Below are positions 38,602 through 48,279 of a stretch of DNA of 64,000 nt, one piece after another. Both the position numbers and the translations under genes were made by a program. How positions within the stretch are numbered: position 1 is the first letter of the stretch; each line of letters opens with the position of its first letter. The notes beneath the pieces were generated by a model. The model ran no database searches. It had not been told where the DNA came from and worked only from the letters and a program-made list of their open reading frames with translations. This stretch comes from Salaquimonas pukyongi (GTDB lineage Bacteria; Pseudomonadota; Alphaproteobacteria; Rhizobiales; Rhizobiaceae). The DNA lies in NCBI RefSeq assembly GCF_001953055.1, contig NZ_CP019044.1, positions 3,293,578 through 3,357,577 on the forward strand, read 5' to 3'.

Positions 38602-39224
38602 TTGGTAACCTCGTCGTCGGCCTGTCCGGAAACCGTCTCAGCCTCGTTCATTGCCTGGGTGGCGGCATCCTCGATCAATGGAACCGCAACCGGCTCATCT
38701 TCCCCGGACCGGATTGCAAGCCAGTATGCCCAGCTCTGCAGTGCAAAGCGGGCAAGCAGAAAACAGAACATTACCGGCACCAGCATTTTCACCGGCCAAG
38801 TGGGGATGTTCATGTCGTCTGTGGTATCGCCGAGGGTGAAGGCGCGTATTGCATGATCGAAAGATCCGTAGACCAGCGCGATGGTCAAAACGGCCATCAG
38901 CGCGATCCCGGCCAACTCCGCGATCCACAACACCCGGCCCTTCAGTGTGCCGACCACAATGTCCATGCGGATGTGACTGCCAAGACGCTGGCAATACGCA
39001 ATGCCCATGAATGCCATGACCGGCATGATCTGGGACATGATCGCCACATAACCCGGAACCGGCCAGTTGAGGAACTTGCGGCCAAGAATGTTGACGACGG
39101 ATAAAATCATCGCGCCGAGAATGGCAACGCCGCCAGCCAGCGCCATCCAGCCTTCGATTCGAAACAGCCAGCGGTCGGCGCGGCTTACCGCGCTGTCATC
39201 GGAATGAACGGAGTGGGCGGACAT
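38598..39224 (-). CDS. TRAP transporter small permease subunit (DctQ family)
   Basis: A 208-residue protein with four hydrophobic helices in residues about 25-175 and charged, acidic tails at both ends. DctQ features are the central GSHIRMDIVVG loop and the NILGRKFLNWPVPGY segment. It forms the membrane complex with the DctM subunit. It is 68 bases downstream of the binding-protein gene. Confidence 0.92.
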   Translation of the reverse strand: MSAHSVHSDDSAVSRADRWLFRIEGWMALAGGVAILGAMILSVVNILGRKFLNWPVPGYVAIMSQIMPVMAFMGIAYCQRLGSHIRMDIVVGTLKGRVLWIAELAGIALMAVLTIALVYGSFDHAIRAFTLGDTTDDMNIPTWPVKMLVPVMFCFLLARFALQSWAYWLAIRSGEDEPVAVPLIEDAATQAMNEAETVSGQADDEVTK

Positions 39225-39292
39225 CTTCTGGCCGGAAGAAATGCCGGAGCAGGGCCGCAGCTAGATGATGCCGCAGCCCAAATGCTCCATTG

Positions 39293-40297
39293 CTATTTCA
39301 TCTCAGCCAGTTTGGACTTGACGAAGTCGTAAAGCTCCTGAGCCTTGATCTTGCCTTCATTGGCCGCGATCCATTCATCGCGCACCGGTCCGGCAGCAGC
39401 TTCCTGCAGGCCGCTGACCACTTCGTCCGGCAGCGTGATTTTCTCCACCCCGTTCTTTTCCAGAGCCGGATCCCACTTGTCATAGACTTCCTGGTAAGCT
39501 TCGTAATAACGCTCCATGGCTGCCGGAATGGAAGACATCAGCGCTTCACGGTGCTCGTCCGGCAATGCTGCCAGGGCATCGTTGTTGACAACCACCGGAC
39601 AATTGACCGCTCCGGGATTGAGATTGGTCGTCCACCAATCGGCGATTTCGATCGTGCGGAACGAAAGATGGGCATGCGGCGCAAACGCCACGGCATCCAC
39701 CACACCGGACTCAAGCGCGGTGTAAGCCTCCGAAGAGGTCACCGAAGTAGGAACGGCACCAACTTTCTTGAAGGCTTCGCCCATCCCGCCGGTGGCGCGA
39801 ACCCGCAGCCCGTTGAAGTCGTCAAGGGTCGACGGCGCATCACCAACACCAGCAAGGTTATACTGTGGCAGTGGCGAGGCCATGATGATGGTGGCATTCC
39901 AGCGCGCCAGATCCTTGATCACTTCCGGATGCTGATAAAGCGCCATGTCGAGATCGCCCTCCTGCTTCAGGGTCTCAACACCGAGGAACGGCAGATCAAG
40001 CACCATCAGGGTCGGGTTCTTGTCGGGGTGATAGGCTGCGCAGAACTGCGCCATTTCGAACGCGCCGACAGAGATGCCGTCCAGATTTTCCCGGTTTTTC
40101 GACAATCCGCCATAGGAGATGTTCAAGGTGAACTCGCCACCGGACTTTTCCTTGACCAGTTCGGCGAGCTTTTCGACATGTTCTGTGAACGCGCGCCGCT
40201 TGCCCCAGAGGGAAACGTTCCATTCTACCGCAAGCACCTGTGTCGCCGAAAAAGCCAGCACGGTGGATGCCAAAAGTGTTTTTTGAATTGTTTTCAT
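39293..40297 (-). CDS. TRAP transporter substrate-binding protein (DctP family)
   Basis: A 334-residue periplasmic binding protein. The signal peptide MKTIQKTLLASTVLAFSATQVLA precedes VEWNVSLWG. The family pattern includes LNISYGGLSKNRENLDGISVGAFEM and the VRATGGMGEAFKKVGAVPTS segment with the Arg that binds the substrate carboxylate. A strong GGGAGGAAA ribosome site precedes the ATG. It is the first gene of a three-gene TRAP operon. Nearby carboxylate-activating genes hint at a carboxylic acid ligand. Confidence 0.93.
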   Translation of the reverse strand: MKTIQKTLLASTVLAFSATQVLAVEWNVSLWGKRRAFTEHVEKLAELVKEKSGGEFTLNISYGGLSKNRENLDGISVGAFEMAQFCAAYHPDKNPTLMVLDLPFLGVETLKQEGDLDMALYQHPEVIKDLARWNATIIMASPLPQYNLAGVGDAPSTLDDFNGLRVRATGGMGEAFKKVGAVPTSVTSSEAYTALESGVVDAVAFAPHAHLSFRTIEIADWWTTNLNPGAVNCPVVVNNDALAALPDEHREALMSSIPAAMERYYEAYQEVYDKWDPALEKNGVEKITLPDEVVSGLQEAAAGPVRDEWIAANEGKIKAQELYDFVKSKLAEMK

Positions 40298-40601
40298 GAT
40301 TTCCTCCCGAAATTTCCAGTTGTGAACTTAGCGGTTCTTTCGTGAAATTCAAACCCGCAACCTTCGAGCCGTCAGGGAGATCAAACTTGCGCAATGCACG
40401 ATTAGGTGGCTGCTTTCTCCATGCCGGCCGGTCACTGTAACATTTCATGGCGCCAGCCGCCGCCAGTGATTATAAAACGGATGAAACCATGGGAGCCCGG
40501 CCATGAGCAACTGAATGTGGGTGGTAGGCAAGGTTGCTGCGCCGGTTTTACGGAGCAATGCCCGTACAGGCAGCGCGGGAACAGGATTGGGAGGCGTTTA
40601 C
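40298..40601. other. Intergenic region between divergent TRAP operon and acyl-CoA synthetase gene
   Basis: There are 304 bases carrying the divergent promoters. No further gene is supported. The left end has the ribosome site of the binding-protein gene, and the right end the GGGAGG site that serves a TTG start at 40602. No clear inverted repeat longer than 6 bases was seen. Confidence 0.6.
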
Positions 40602-42248
40602 TTGACCAACTCTTACGATACCGAGCTGGACCGCAATGAGGCGAATTTTCAGCCGCTGACGCCGCTGCAGTTTCTCGAACGGGCGGCAAGCGTCTTTCCA
40701 GGCCACACGGCCATCATCCATGGCGGTATGCGGATTTCTTACCGGACATTCTATGACCGTGCGCGCCAACTTGCATCCGCACTGTCCAGGCGCGGTATTG
40801 GCCGGGGAGATACCGTCTCGGTCATGCTGTCCAACACGCCGCCCATGCTCGAAGCGCACTATGGTGTTCCCATGGCCGGCGCTGTGCTTCACTCCATGAA
40901 CACGCGGCTTGATCCGGCAACCATCGCCTTCCAGCTCGATCACAGTGAGAGCAGGCTGGTTGTTGTCGACCGTGAATTTGCATCGACCATGGGCGAGGCG
41001 CTGGCACTGGCTGAAAACAGACCTGAAGTCATCGCCTATGACGATCCGCAGTTCCCGCACGATGGTGAACTGCCCGGAAAACTTGACTATGAAGCCCTGC
41101 TTGGCGAAGGCGATCCCAACTTTGAGTGGTTGTGGCCAAAGGATGAGTGGGATTCTATTTCCCTCAACTATACTTCCGGCACCACCGGCAATCCGAAAGG
41201 CGTTGTTTATCATCACAGGGGTGCGGCACTGCTTGCCCAGGGCAATGCGCTGACGGCCTCCATGCCAAAACATGCTGTCTATCTTTGGACCCTGCCAATG
41301 TTCCACTGCAATGGCTGGTGCTTTCCCTGGACGCTGTCTGCGCTTGCCGGAACCCATGTTTGCCTGCGGGCTGTTCGGCAAAAACCGATCTGGGATGCCC
41401 TTGCCGATCATGGCGTTACCCATATGTGCGGTGCGCCCATCGTCATGTCGACCATCCTTTCCACGGCGAAGGAAGACAAGCGCGAACTTCCGCAAAGCGT
41501 CGAGTTCATGACGGCGGCCGCTCCGCCGCCCGAACGCGTGCTTGCCGACATGAAGGAAGCAGGCTTCAATGTGACCCATCTTTACGGGCTGACCGAAGTT
41601 TATGGCCCGGCAGTCGTCAATGACTGGAATGCGGCATGGGATGATCTCGACCCCCAAAGGCAGGCAGCACTCAAGGCACGCCAGGGCGTGCGGTACCTCG
41701 CACTGGAAGGGTTGAGCGTGCGCGATCCTGAAACCATGGCTGAAGTGCCGAGGGATGGAAAAACCCTTGGCGAAGTCATGATGCGCGGCAATGTGGTGAT
41801 GAAGGGCTATTTGAAGAACGCGAAAGCCACGAAGGAAGCATTCGAGGGCGGCTGGTTCCACACCGGCGATCTCGCCGTATGGCATCCCGACGGATATATC
41901 CAGTTGAAGGACCGTTCCAAGGACATCATCATCTCCGGCGGCGAAAACATCTCCTCCATTGAAGTGGAGGATGTTCTCTACAAGCATCCTTCGGTCAGCG
42001 CTGCGGCAGTGGTGGCGATGCCGGATGAAAAGTGGGGTGAGCGGCCCTGTGCCTTTGTCGAAACGGCAGCGGGTGCGGCTATCACAGAAGAGGAACTGAT
42101 GGCATGGTGCAACCAGCATCTGGCCCGTTTCAAGCTGCCGGCAAAAATCGCCTTCGGCGATTTGCCGAAGACATCAACAGGCAAGATCCAGAAATTCGTG
42201 CTGCGCGAACAGGCGAAGGCACTCGGTAACGGCAAGGGACAGGAATGA
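40602..42248 (+). CDS. Acyl-CoA synthetase (AMP-forming)
   Basis: A 548-residue ANL-superfamily ligase that activates a carboxylic acid with ATP and CoA. The P-loop-like A3 motif is LNYTSGTTGNPKGV, with A5 YGLTEVYGP, A7 WFHTGDLAVWHPDGY and A10 PKTSTGKIQK. It belongs to the group that includes methylmercaptopropionyl-CoA ligase DmdB and medium-chain acyl-CoA ligases; the substrate cannot be decided. The TTG at 40602 is chosen: GGGAGG lies 7 bases upstream and relatives begin TNSYDTELDRN. A longer frame from ATG 40515 overlaps no ribosome site. The following gene overlaps by 4 bases. Confidence 0.9.
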   Translation: MTNSYDTELDRNEANFQPLTPLQFLERAASVFPGHTAIIHGGMRISYRTFYDRARQLASALSRRGIGRGDTVSVMLSNTPPMLEAHYGVPMAGAVLHSMNTRLDPATIAFQLDHSESRLVVVDREFASTMGEALALAENRPEVIAYDDPQFPHDGELPGKLDYEALLGEGDPNFEWLWPKDEWDSISLNYTSGTTGNPKGVVYHHRGAALLAQGNALTASMPKHAVYLWTLPMFHCNGWCFPWTLSALAGTHVCLRAVRQKPIWDALADHGVTHMCGAPIVMSTILSTAKEDKRELPQSVEFMTAAAPPPERVLADMKEAGFNVTHLYGLTEVYGPAVVNDWNAAWDDLDPQRQAALKARQGVRYLALEGLSVRDPETMAEVPRDGKTLGEVMMRGNVVMKGYLKNAKATKEAFEGGWFHTGDLAVWHPDGYIQLKDRSKDIIISGGENISSIEVEDVLYKHPSVSAAAVVAMPDEKWGERPCAFVETAAGAAITEEELMAWCNQHLARFKLPAKIAFGDLPKTSTGKIQKFVLREQAKALGNGKGQE

Positions 42249-42775
42249 ACCACGACCGCTATGAGGACACCTATATCCGCGGCATCCTGGACGAAGTGAA
42301 AACCATCGCCGTTGTCGGCGCCAGTGCCAACACGGTGCGGCCATCCTATTTCGTGCTGAAATACCTGATCTCGAAAGGTTATGACGTTATCCCTGTCAAT
42401 CCCGGCCATGCCGGACGGGAAATCGCGGGATGCATGACGTTTGCTTCCCTTGGCGATATCGACCGTCCGGTCGACATGGTGGACATCTTCCGCAACTCCG
42501 AAGCCGCCAAGGGCGTGGTCGAAGAAGCGCTGGCCCTTGAGCCTCTGCCCAAGGTGATCTGGATGCAATTGTCTGTACGCAATGATGAAGCAGCGGCGAT
42601 GGCCGAGGCAAAGGGTGTGAAAGTGGTCATGAACCGGTGTCCGAAAATCGAATATGCCCGCCTTTGCGGTGAGATAGGCTGGGCCGGTGTTGCTTCCAAC
42701 GTGATCTCTGCCAGAAAGCCGAAATTGCAGCAGGGATTTCAGCGCTTTGCCATCACGCGGCAGGAAAAGTCCTGA
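42245..42775 (+). CDS. CoA-binding domain protein (YccU family)
   Basis: A 176-residue protein with a Rossmann CoA-binding domain: KTIAVVGASANTVRPSYFV at the N-terminus, GYDVIPVNPG, and WMQLSVRNDEAAAMAEAKGV. The YccU family resembles the N-terminal domain of succinyl-CoA synthetase alpha but lacks the catalytic His. Enzymatic activity is not established. It is translationally coupled (4-base overlap) to the acyl-CoA synthetase, which suggests work in the same acyl-CoA metabolism. Confidence 0.9.
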   Translation: MNHDRYEDTYIRGILDEVKTIAVVGASANTVRPSYFVLKYLISKGYDVIPVNPGHAGREIAGCMTFASLGDIDRPVDMVDIFRNSEAAKGVVEEALALEPLPKVIWMQLSVRNDEAAAMAEAKGVKVVMNRCPKIEYARLCGEIGWAGVASNVISARKPKLQQGFQRFAITRQEKS

Positions 42776-42891
42776 CAAGGGAAATTGTTTCCTCTCTGGG
42801 GCATCAGATTGAAATGGCATTGTTGTTCTTTGCCGCCTGTTGCCGGATAAGTAATCAAATCTGATTCCTGTGTTTTTGTACGGAGCCTCCC

Positions 42892-44175
42892 ATGAGCGAT
42901 ACGCAACCCGGATTTTCAACCCTCGCAGTTCATGCCGGTTCGGCGCCCGATGCAGCGACCGGAGCGCGGGCAACGCCCATCTACCAGACAACGAGTTTCG
43001 TCTTTGACGACGTGGATCAGGCCGCAGCGCTGTTTGGCCTGCAGGCCTTCGGCAACATCTACACCAGGATCACCAATCCGACGACCGCTGTGCTGGAAGA
43101 GCGGGTTGCTGCCCTTGAAGGGGGAACCGCAGCGCTTGCCGTTGCTTCCGGTCACGCGGCACAACTCGGTGTTTTTCATACACTGCTACGGCCTGGTGAT
43201 GAGTTCATTGCATCGGACAAACTATATGGTGGTTCGATCAACCAGTTTAACCATTCCTTCCAGAACTTCGGTTGGAAGGTGGTCTGGGTGAATATGGAGG
43301 ATGAAGAAGCACTCAAGAAAGCAGTCAGCGACAAGACCAAGGCGATCTTCATTGAAAGTCTTGCCAATCCGGGTGGTGTGGTGATCGACATCGAGCGCGT
43401 ATCGAAAGTGGCAAAAGCCGCCGGCGTGCCGCTGATTGTCGACAATACCCTTGCCACCCCCTATCTGTGCCGCCCGATTGAACACGGCGCCGATATTGTG
43501 GTGCATTCGCTGACCAAGTTCATGGGCGGCCATGGCAATTCCATGGGCGGCATCATCATCGACGGCGGCACCTTCGACTGGTTGGCATCGGGCCGCTACC
43601 CCATGCTGTCGGAACCGCGTCCTGAATATCAGGGCATGGTGCTGGCAGAGACCTTCGGCAATTTCGCCTTTGCCATTGCCTGCCGGGTACTGGGCCTGCG
43701 CGACCTGGGGGGAGCGATATCTCCGTTCAATGCATTCCTCATTGCAACCGGGATCGAAACCCTGCCGCTCAGGATGCAACGGCACTGCGACAATGCGCAG
43801 GTTGTTGCAGAATGGCTGGAGGCGCACGACAAGGTTGACTGGGTACGCTATGCCGGACTGAAATCCGACCCCTGTCACGAACTAGCAGGCAAATATCTGC
43901 CCAAGGGGGCAGGCTCCGTGTTCACGTTTGGTGTGAAGGGCGGATATGAAGCAGGCGTCAAGCTGGTTTCGTCCACCGGACTGTTGTCGCATGTCGCCAA
44001 TATCGGCGATTCAAAAAGCCTGATTATTCATCCGGCTTCCACCACCCACCGCCAGTTGACGGATGAGCAGAAAGCGGCCGCCGGTGCCGGACCGGAAGTG
44101 GTGCGGCTTTCCATCGGGGTCGAGGACGTTGCCGACATCATTGCCGATCTGGAACAGGCTCTGGCGGAAGTCTGA
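42892..44175 (+). CDS. metY: O-acetylhomoserine aminocarboxypropyltransferase (sulfhydrylase)
   Basis: A 427-residue PLP enzyme of the Cys/Met metabolism family that makes homocysteine (or methionine if methanethiol is used) from O-acetylhomoserine. The pyridoxal Lys209 lies in [13 protein letters not shown], with the [19 protein letters not shown] segment preceding it. The length of 427 residues favours MetY over the shorter cystathionine gamma-synthase. It lies 116 bases downstream of the CoA-binding gene on the same strand. Confidence 0.93.
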   Translation: MSDTQPGFSTLAVHAGSAPDAATGARATPIYQTTSFVFDDVDQAAALFGLQAFGNIYTRITNPTTAVLEERVAALEGGTAALAVASGHAAQLGVFHTLLRPGDEFIASDKLYGGSINQFNHSFQNFGWKVVWVNMEDEEALKKAVSDKTKAIFIESLANPGGVVIDIERVSKVAKAAGVPLIVDNTLATPYLCRPIEHGADIVVHSLTKFMGGHGNSMGGIIIDGGTFDWLASGRYPMLSEPRPEYQGMVLAETFGNFAFAIACRVLGLRDLGGAISPFNAFLIATGIETLPLRMQRHCDNAQVVAEWLEAHDKVDWVRYAGLKSDPCHELAGKYLPKGAGSVFTFGVKGGYEAGVKLVSSTGLLSHVANIGDSKSLIIHPASTTHRQLTDEQKAAAGAGPEVVRLSIGVEDVADIIADLEQALAEV

Positions 44176-44205
44176 AAAAGACCGCTCCCGTCCGGCTGCA
44201 ATCAA

Positions 44206-45006
44206 TCACCCCGCCCGCTCGTTTCGGGTTTTCGCAAGCCGCTTGTCGGCAAGCGATGCCAGGATAACGCCAAGCGATACCACGCAGATGAGAATGGTCG
44301 AAAGGGCGTTGATTTCCGGTGAGACACCGAGCCGTACGGCCGAATAGATCTTGATAGGCAGGGTCGTGGCGCCCGGGCCGGTGTTGAACGAGGCAATCAC
44401 CAGATCGTCCAGCGACAGGGTGAACGCCAGCAGCCAGCCGGCGATAACCGCCGGCGCGATGATCGGCAGCGTGACGGAGAAAAACGCATCAAGCGGCGAT
44501 GCGCCCAGGTCGAGGGCGGCTTCCTCCAGGGACCGGTCGAAGGATACAAGCCGCGAGGAGACCACTACAGCGACATAACACATGGAAAAGGTGGTGTGTG
44601 CCAGCGTCACCGTCAGCATGCCGCGGTCAAGGTTGAGCGAGATGAACAACAGCAGCAGGGAAAGACCGGTAATGACTTCCGGCATGACCAGCGGTGCATA
44701 GACCATGCCTGAAAACAGTGTCCGGCTTCTGAACCTTCCTGCACGCACCAGCACCAGCGCTGCCATGGTTCCCAATACGGCAGCAAGGCCTGCAGAGAAA
44801 AAGGCGACGCGCAGGGTCACCCAGGCAGCATCCAGCATCGCATCGTTGCGCATCAGTTCCGCATACCATTTGACCGAAAACCCGCCCCACACTGTTACCA
44901 GTTTGGACGCGTTGAACGAGTAGATGATCAGCAGAAGTATGGGCAGGTACAAAAAGGCAAAGCCGAAAGTAAGGGACGTCGCATTGAACCAGGAAAACCG
45001 TCTCAT
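44206..45006 (-). CDS. potI: Polyamine ABC transporter permease, PotI/PotC type
   Basis: A 266-residue inner-membrane permease with about six helices and the EAA loop EEAALDLGASPLDAFFSVTLP that contacts the ATPase. Sequence and position (last gene of a binding-protein, ATPase, permease, permease set) identify it as the second permease of a putrescine importer. The start overlaps the potH stop by 4 bases. It converges with metY, with 30 bases between the stops. Confidence 0.93.
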   Translation of the reverse strand: MRRFSWFNATSLTFGFAFLYLPILLLIIYSFNASKLVTVWGGFSVKWYAELMRNDAMLDAAWVTLRVAFFSAGLAAVLGTMAALVLVRAGRFRSRTLFSGMVYAPLVMPEVITGLSLLLLFISLNLDRGMLTVTLAHTTFSMCYVAVVVSSRLVSFDRSLEEAALDLGASPLDAFFSVTLPIIAPAVIAGWLLAFTLSLDDLVIASFNTGPGATTLPIKIYSAVRLGVSPEINALSTILICVVSLGVILASLADKRLAKTRNERAG

Positions 45007-45908
45007 CGTGCTTCTGCCTCCTGCTGGCGCTCAAGCAGCCGCTGGAAGACCAGAATAGGAATCACCAGCAACAGGAGCAGGACGATGGCGACGGCGGAGG
45101 CAACCGGCCAGTCGCGGTTGGAGAAGAATTCGTTCCACAATGTCTTGCCGATCATCAGCGTTTCGGTGCCACCCAGAAGATCGGGAATGACGAATTCGCC
45201 GACGGCCGGAATGAACACCAGAAAACAGCCTGCAATGATGCCGGGAAGCGCCAGCGGCACGGTTACCAGCCAGAAGGCCGAGAACCGGTTGCAGCCAAGA
45301 TCGATGGCCGCTTCAAGCAGGGACTCATCCATTTTCTCAAGCGTTGAATAAATCGGCAGGATCATGAAGGGCAGATAGGAATAGACGATGCCGATATAGA
45401 CCGCTGTGTTGGTATTGAGGATGATCATCGGATCGTTGATGACCCCCAGCCACATCAGGAACTGGTTGAGCAGACCCTCTGTCTTGAGAATGCCGATCCA
45501 GGAATAGACGCGGATCAGAAACGACGTCCAGAACGGCAGGATGACCAGCATCAGCAGCAGGGGCCGCCAATTGTCGGGTGCCTTCGCCATGGCATAGGCA
45601 AACGGAAAGCCGACCAGCAGCGCCAGAAGGGTGGAGAAGAAGGCAATGCTCAGGCTCGAAATATAGGAATTGATGTACAGGGAATCGTCAATCAGCCATT
45701 TGAAATTCTCGAAATCGAGGTTCGAGAAGAAATTGACGATACCGGGCCAGCCGGCAGAAAGGTCAAACTGCGGCGTGTAGGGCGGAATGGAAATTGCCGC
45801 ATCGGACAGGGCAATTTTCAGGACGATTACAAACGGGGCCAGGAAGAACAGCAACAGCCACAGATAGGGTGTGCCTATCAGAAGAAACCTGCGCCATTTT
45901 CCGTCCAT
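45003..45908 (-). CDS. potH: Polyamine ABC transporter permease, PotH/PotB type
   Basis: A 301-residue permease with about six helices. The N-terminus reads RRFLLIGTPYLWLLLFFLAP and the EAA loop is LLEAAIDLGCNRFSAFWLVT. Together with PotI it makes the channel of the importer. The start is 14 bases beyond the potG stop. Confidence 0.93.
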   Translation of the reverse strand: MDGKWRRFLLIGTPYLWLLLFFLAPFVIVLKIALSDAAISIPPYTPQFDLSAGWPGIVNFFSNLDFENFKWLIDDSLYINSYISSLSIAFFSTLLALLVGFPFAYAMAKAPDNWRPLLLMLVILPFWTSFLIRVYSWIGILKTEGLLNQFLMWLGVINDPMIILNTNTAVYIGIVYSYLPFMILPIYSTLEKMDESLLEAAIDLGCNRFSAFWLVTVPLALPGIIAGCFLVFIPAVGEFVIPDLLGGTETLMIGKTLWNEFFSNRDWPVASAVAIVLLLLLVIPILVFQRLLERQQEAEAR

Positions 45909-45922
45909 CCGGCCTCTCCCCG

Positions 45923-47119
45923 TCAGTTGGCCAGCAGCAGGCCTGCGCCCGCTGTCCAGGAAAGCCAGACCTTGTCTTCCCAGGTGATTTGCCGGTTTGA
46001 AATGCGCCTTCGGTTCGCTTCCTGTGCCTTGATGACAGACCCGTTTGCCAGCCGGACATGATAGGTCGACAGATTGCCCACATAGGCGATGTCGTCGACC
46101 ACACCTTCGATCTGATTGACCGCCTTTGCATCCTTGTTTTTGGAAATGGTGATCTTTTCCGGCCGGATGGCAAGATGGGCTTTGCTGCCCTTGGCCAGCG
46201 GTTCAGTGGATCGTGCGGTAAATTCCTGTTTATAGCCGTCAACGGTGAAACGGATACAATCCTCGCCCTCTGCTTTCTTTGCCCCGCCAACCTTGGCTTC
46301 AATCAGGTTTACATCGCCGATGAAGTCGGCAACGAAACGCGATTTGGGGTTTTCGTAAATGTCGGCAGGGGTATCGACCTGAGCCAGAATGCCATGATCC
46401 ATGACGCCGATGCGGGTTGCCACCGTCATCGCCTCTTCCTGGTCGTGGGTGACGATAATGAAGGTCGTACCGAGTTTTTCCTGGATGTTGACCAGTTCGA
46501 ACTGTGTCGATTCACGAAGCTTGGCATCGAGCGCACCCAGCGGCTCGTCCAGCAGCAGAAGCTTGGGATTGCGGGCCAGGGAGCGGGCAAGCGCCACGCG
46601 CTGGCGCTGGCCGCCGGACATCTGATGGGGCTTGCGGGCGGAGAATTGTTCCATCTTCACCAGCCGCAACATTTCGTTGGTGCGCTCTTCAACGGCCCCC
46701 TTCTCCATGCCTGCGCGCTTCAGTCCGAAGGCAATGTTCTGGGCAACCGTCAGATGGGGAAAAAGCGCATAGGACTGAAACATCATGTTCACCGGCCGCA
46801 GATTGGGCGGTGTGGATGCGATGTCCTTGCCATCCAGCAGGATCGTCCCGCCGGTTAGTGTCTCAAAGCCTGCAAGCATGCGCAACAAGGTGGATTTGCC
46901 GCATCCTGACGGTCCCAGCAGGGCGAAAAACTCGCCGGGAAACACCTTCAGGGAAACATTATCGACGGCGGTAAAGTCACCGAATTGTTTGGTGACGTCT
47001 CGGAATTCAACGATCGGAACCGCATCTTCACTCAGCCATGAGCGCGCGGCATTTTCACCCGGCTTGCCATCTTTGGAACCGGCGCCGCCCTTTGCCGGCG
47101 TTTTTTTGGAAGTGGCCAC
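45923..47119 (-). CDS. potG: Polyamine ABC transporter ATP-binding protein, PotG/PotA type
   Basis: A 398-residue ABC ATPase. A Lys/Gly-rich tail of about 35 residues is followed by Walker A LGPSGCGKSTLLRM, the signature MSGGQRQRVALARSLA, Walker B LLLDEPLGALD and a C-terminal TOBE regulatory domain typical of PotA/PotG. The GTG at 47119 was chosen because it follows GCGGGG and removes a non-homologous upstream stretch. The gene lies 71 bases downstream of potF, with a hairpin in between. Confidence 0.92.
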   Translation of the reverse strand: MATSKKTPAKGGAGSKDGKPGENAARSWLSEDAVPIVEFRDVTKQFGDFTAVDNVSLKVFPGEFFALLGPSGCGKSTLLRMLAGFETLTGGTILLDGKDIASTPPNLRPVNMMFQSYALFPHLTVAQNIAFGLKRAGMEKGAVEERTNEMLRLVKMEQFSARKPHQMSGGQRQRVALARSLARNPKLLLLDEPLGALDAKLRESTQFELVNIQEKLGTTFIIVTHDQEEAMTVATRIGVMDHGILAQVDTPADIYENPKSRFVADFIGDVNLIEAKVGGAKKAEGEDCIRFTVDGYKQEFTARSTEPLAKGSKAHLAIRPEKITISKNKDAKAVNQIEGVVDDIAYVGNLSTYHVRLANGSVIKAQEANRRRISNRQITWEDKVWLSWTAGAGLLLAN

Positions 47120-47151
47120 ATAAACCCCGCTGCAATAACCCCGGAAAAACA

Positions 47152-47180
47152 ACGGGTCCGGAAGTGGCTTCCGGACCCGT
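47152..47180 (-). terminator. Strong intercistronic hairpin between potF and potG (probable attenuator)
   Basis: A perfect 13-bp stem, ACGGGTCCGGAAG (47152-47164) with CTTCCGGACCCGT (47168-47180), has a three-base loop. On the minus strand it is followed by TTGTTTTTCC, so it looks like a Rho-independent terminator just past potF. Leaky termination would yield more binding protein than membrane and ATPase subunits. Confidence 0.75.
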
Positions 47181-47190
47181 GGCCGGTCTT

Positions 47191-48279
47191 TTACTGGCCG
47201 GTGGTGACCTTGGTCCACAGGCGGGTCGCAACGCGCTGGGTCTTCGGATCATACGCCAGCTTCGTGTACAGGCCCTTGGTTGCCTCTTCCGTGGGATAGA
47301 CACCCGGATCGGTGATCAGGTCCTCTTCCAGAAGCTCCATCGATGCCTTGTTGCCATTGGCGTAATAGACATAGTTCGACGCCTTGGCGATCACCTCGGG
47401 CCGCATGATGTAGTCGAGGAAAGCGTGGGCCTCCTCAACATTCTGGGCGTCCGCCGGAATGGCCATCTGGTCGAACCACATCAGCGCACCTTCCTTGGGA
47501 ATGGAATATGCAACCTCAACGCCATTGTCGGCCTCATCGGCACGATCGCGGGCCTGCAGCACGTCGCCGGACCAGCCGACGGCCAGGCAGATATCGCCAT
47601 TTGCCAGCGCATTGATATACTCGGAAGAATGGTATTTCTGCACATAAGGCCGGATCGCCATGAGGGCTTCTTCCGCCTTGGCCAGATCGTCAGGATCGGA
47701 TGTGTTGGGATCGATACCCATCCAGTTGAGTGCGGCAGGAATAAGCTCATCAGGTGCATTCAGCAGATGCACGCCGCAATCCTTGAACTTTGAAATCAGC
47801 TCCGGTTTGAAAATCACATCCCAGGAATCGATGGTATCGGTGCCCAGGATTTCCTTTGCCTTGCCCACATTGTAGCCAATGCCTGTCGTGCCCCACATGT
47901 AGTTGATGGAATATTCGTTGCCCGGATCGTATTTGGCGGTCTGCGCAGCAACGTCATCCCACATGTTTTTCAGATTGGGCAGTTTGGACTTGTCGAGTTT
48001 CTGAAACACACCAGCCTGGATCTGGCGGGAAAGAAACGAGCCGGTCGGAACCACAATGTCGTAACCGGTACCACCGGCCAGCAATTTGGTTTCCAGAACC
48101 TCGTTTGAATCGAAAACGTCATAGGTGACTTCGATCCCGGTTTCCTTTGTGAAATCCTCCAATATCGATTCGTCGATATAGTCGGACCAGTTGTAAATTC
48201 GCACTTCCGCAGCCATCGAAGCCGTAGCCGCCATGGAGATCGCGGTTGTCCATGCGGCGAGTTTGATCGCGTTCTTCAT
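47191..48279 (-). CDS. potF: Putrescine/polyamine-binding periplasmic protein
   Basis: A 362-residue solute-binding protein. Signal peptide MKNAIKLAAWTTAISMAATASMA precedes AEVRIYNWSDYIDESILEDF, the N-terminal hallmark of PotF/PotD with its conserved NWSDYID. The next feature is LLAGGTGYDIVVPTG. Length matches PotF. The ATG at 48279 starts the signal peptide. The frame runs 17 codons further upstream without signal-like sequence. It is divergent from the gamma-glutamylputrescine synthetase gene across 249 bases, which fits a putrescine uptake and catabolism module. Confidence 0.93.
   Translation of the reverse strand: MKNAIKLAAWTTAISMAATASMAAEVRIYNWSDYIDESILEDFTKETGIEVTYDVFDSNEVLETKLLAGGTGYDIVVPTGSFLSRQIQAGVFQKLDKSKLPNLKNMWDDVAAQTAKYDPGNEYSINYMWGTTGIGYNVGKAKEILGTDTIDSWDVIFKPELISKFKDCGVHLLNAPDELIPAALNWMGIDPNTSDPDDLAKAEEALMAIRPYVQKYHSSEYINALANGDICLAVGWSGDVLQARDRADEADNGVEVAYSIPKEGALMWFDQMAIPADAQNVEEAHAFLDYIMRPEVIAKASNYVYYANGNKASMELLEEDLITDPGVYPTEEATKGLYTKLAYDPKTQRVATRLWTKVTTGQ

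Noticed and set aside
40548..42119. 523-codon minus-strand open frame opposite the acyl-CoA synthetase
   Set aside because: It is antisense to a fully conserved enzyme, has no recognisable domain and no ribosome site.
42803..42865. ATCAGATT/AATCTGAT inverted repeat before metY, considered as a SAM-type riboswitch
   Set aside because: The 8-base arms are 47 bases apart and the conserved SAM-II core sequences are not present.
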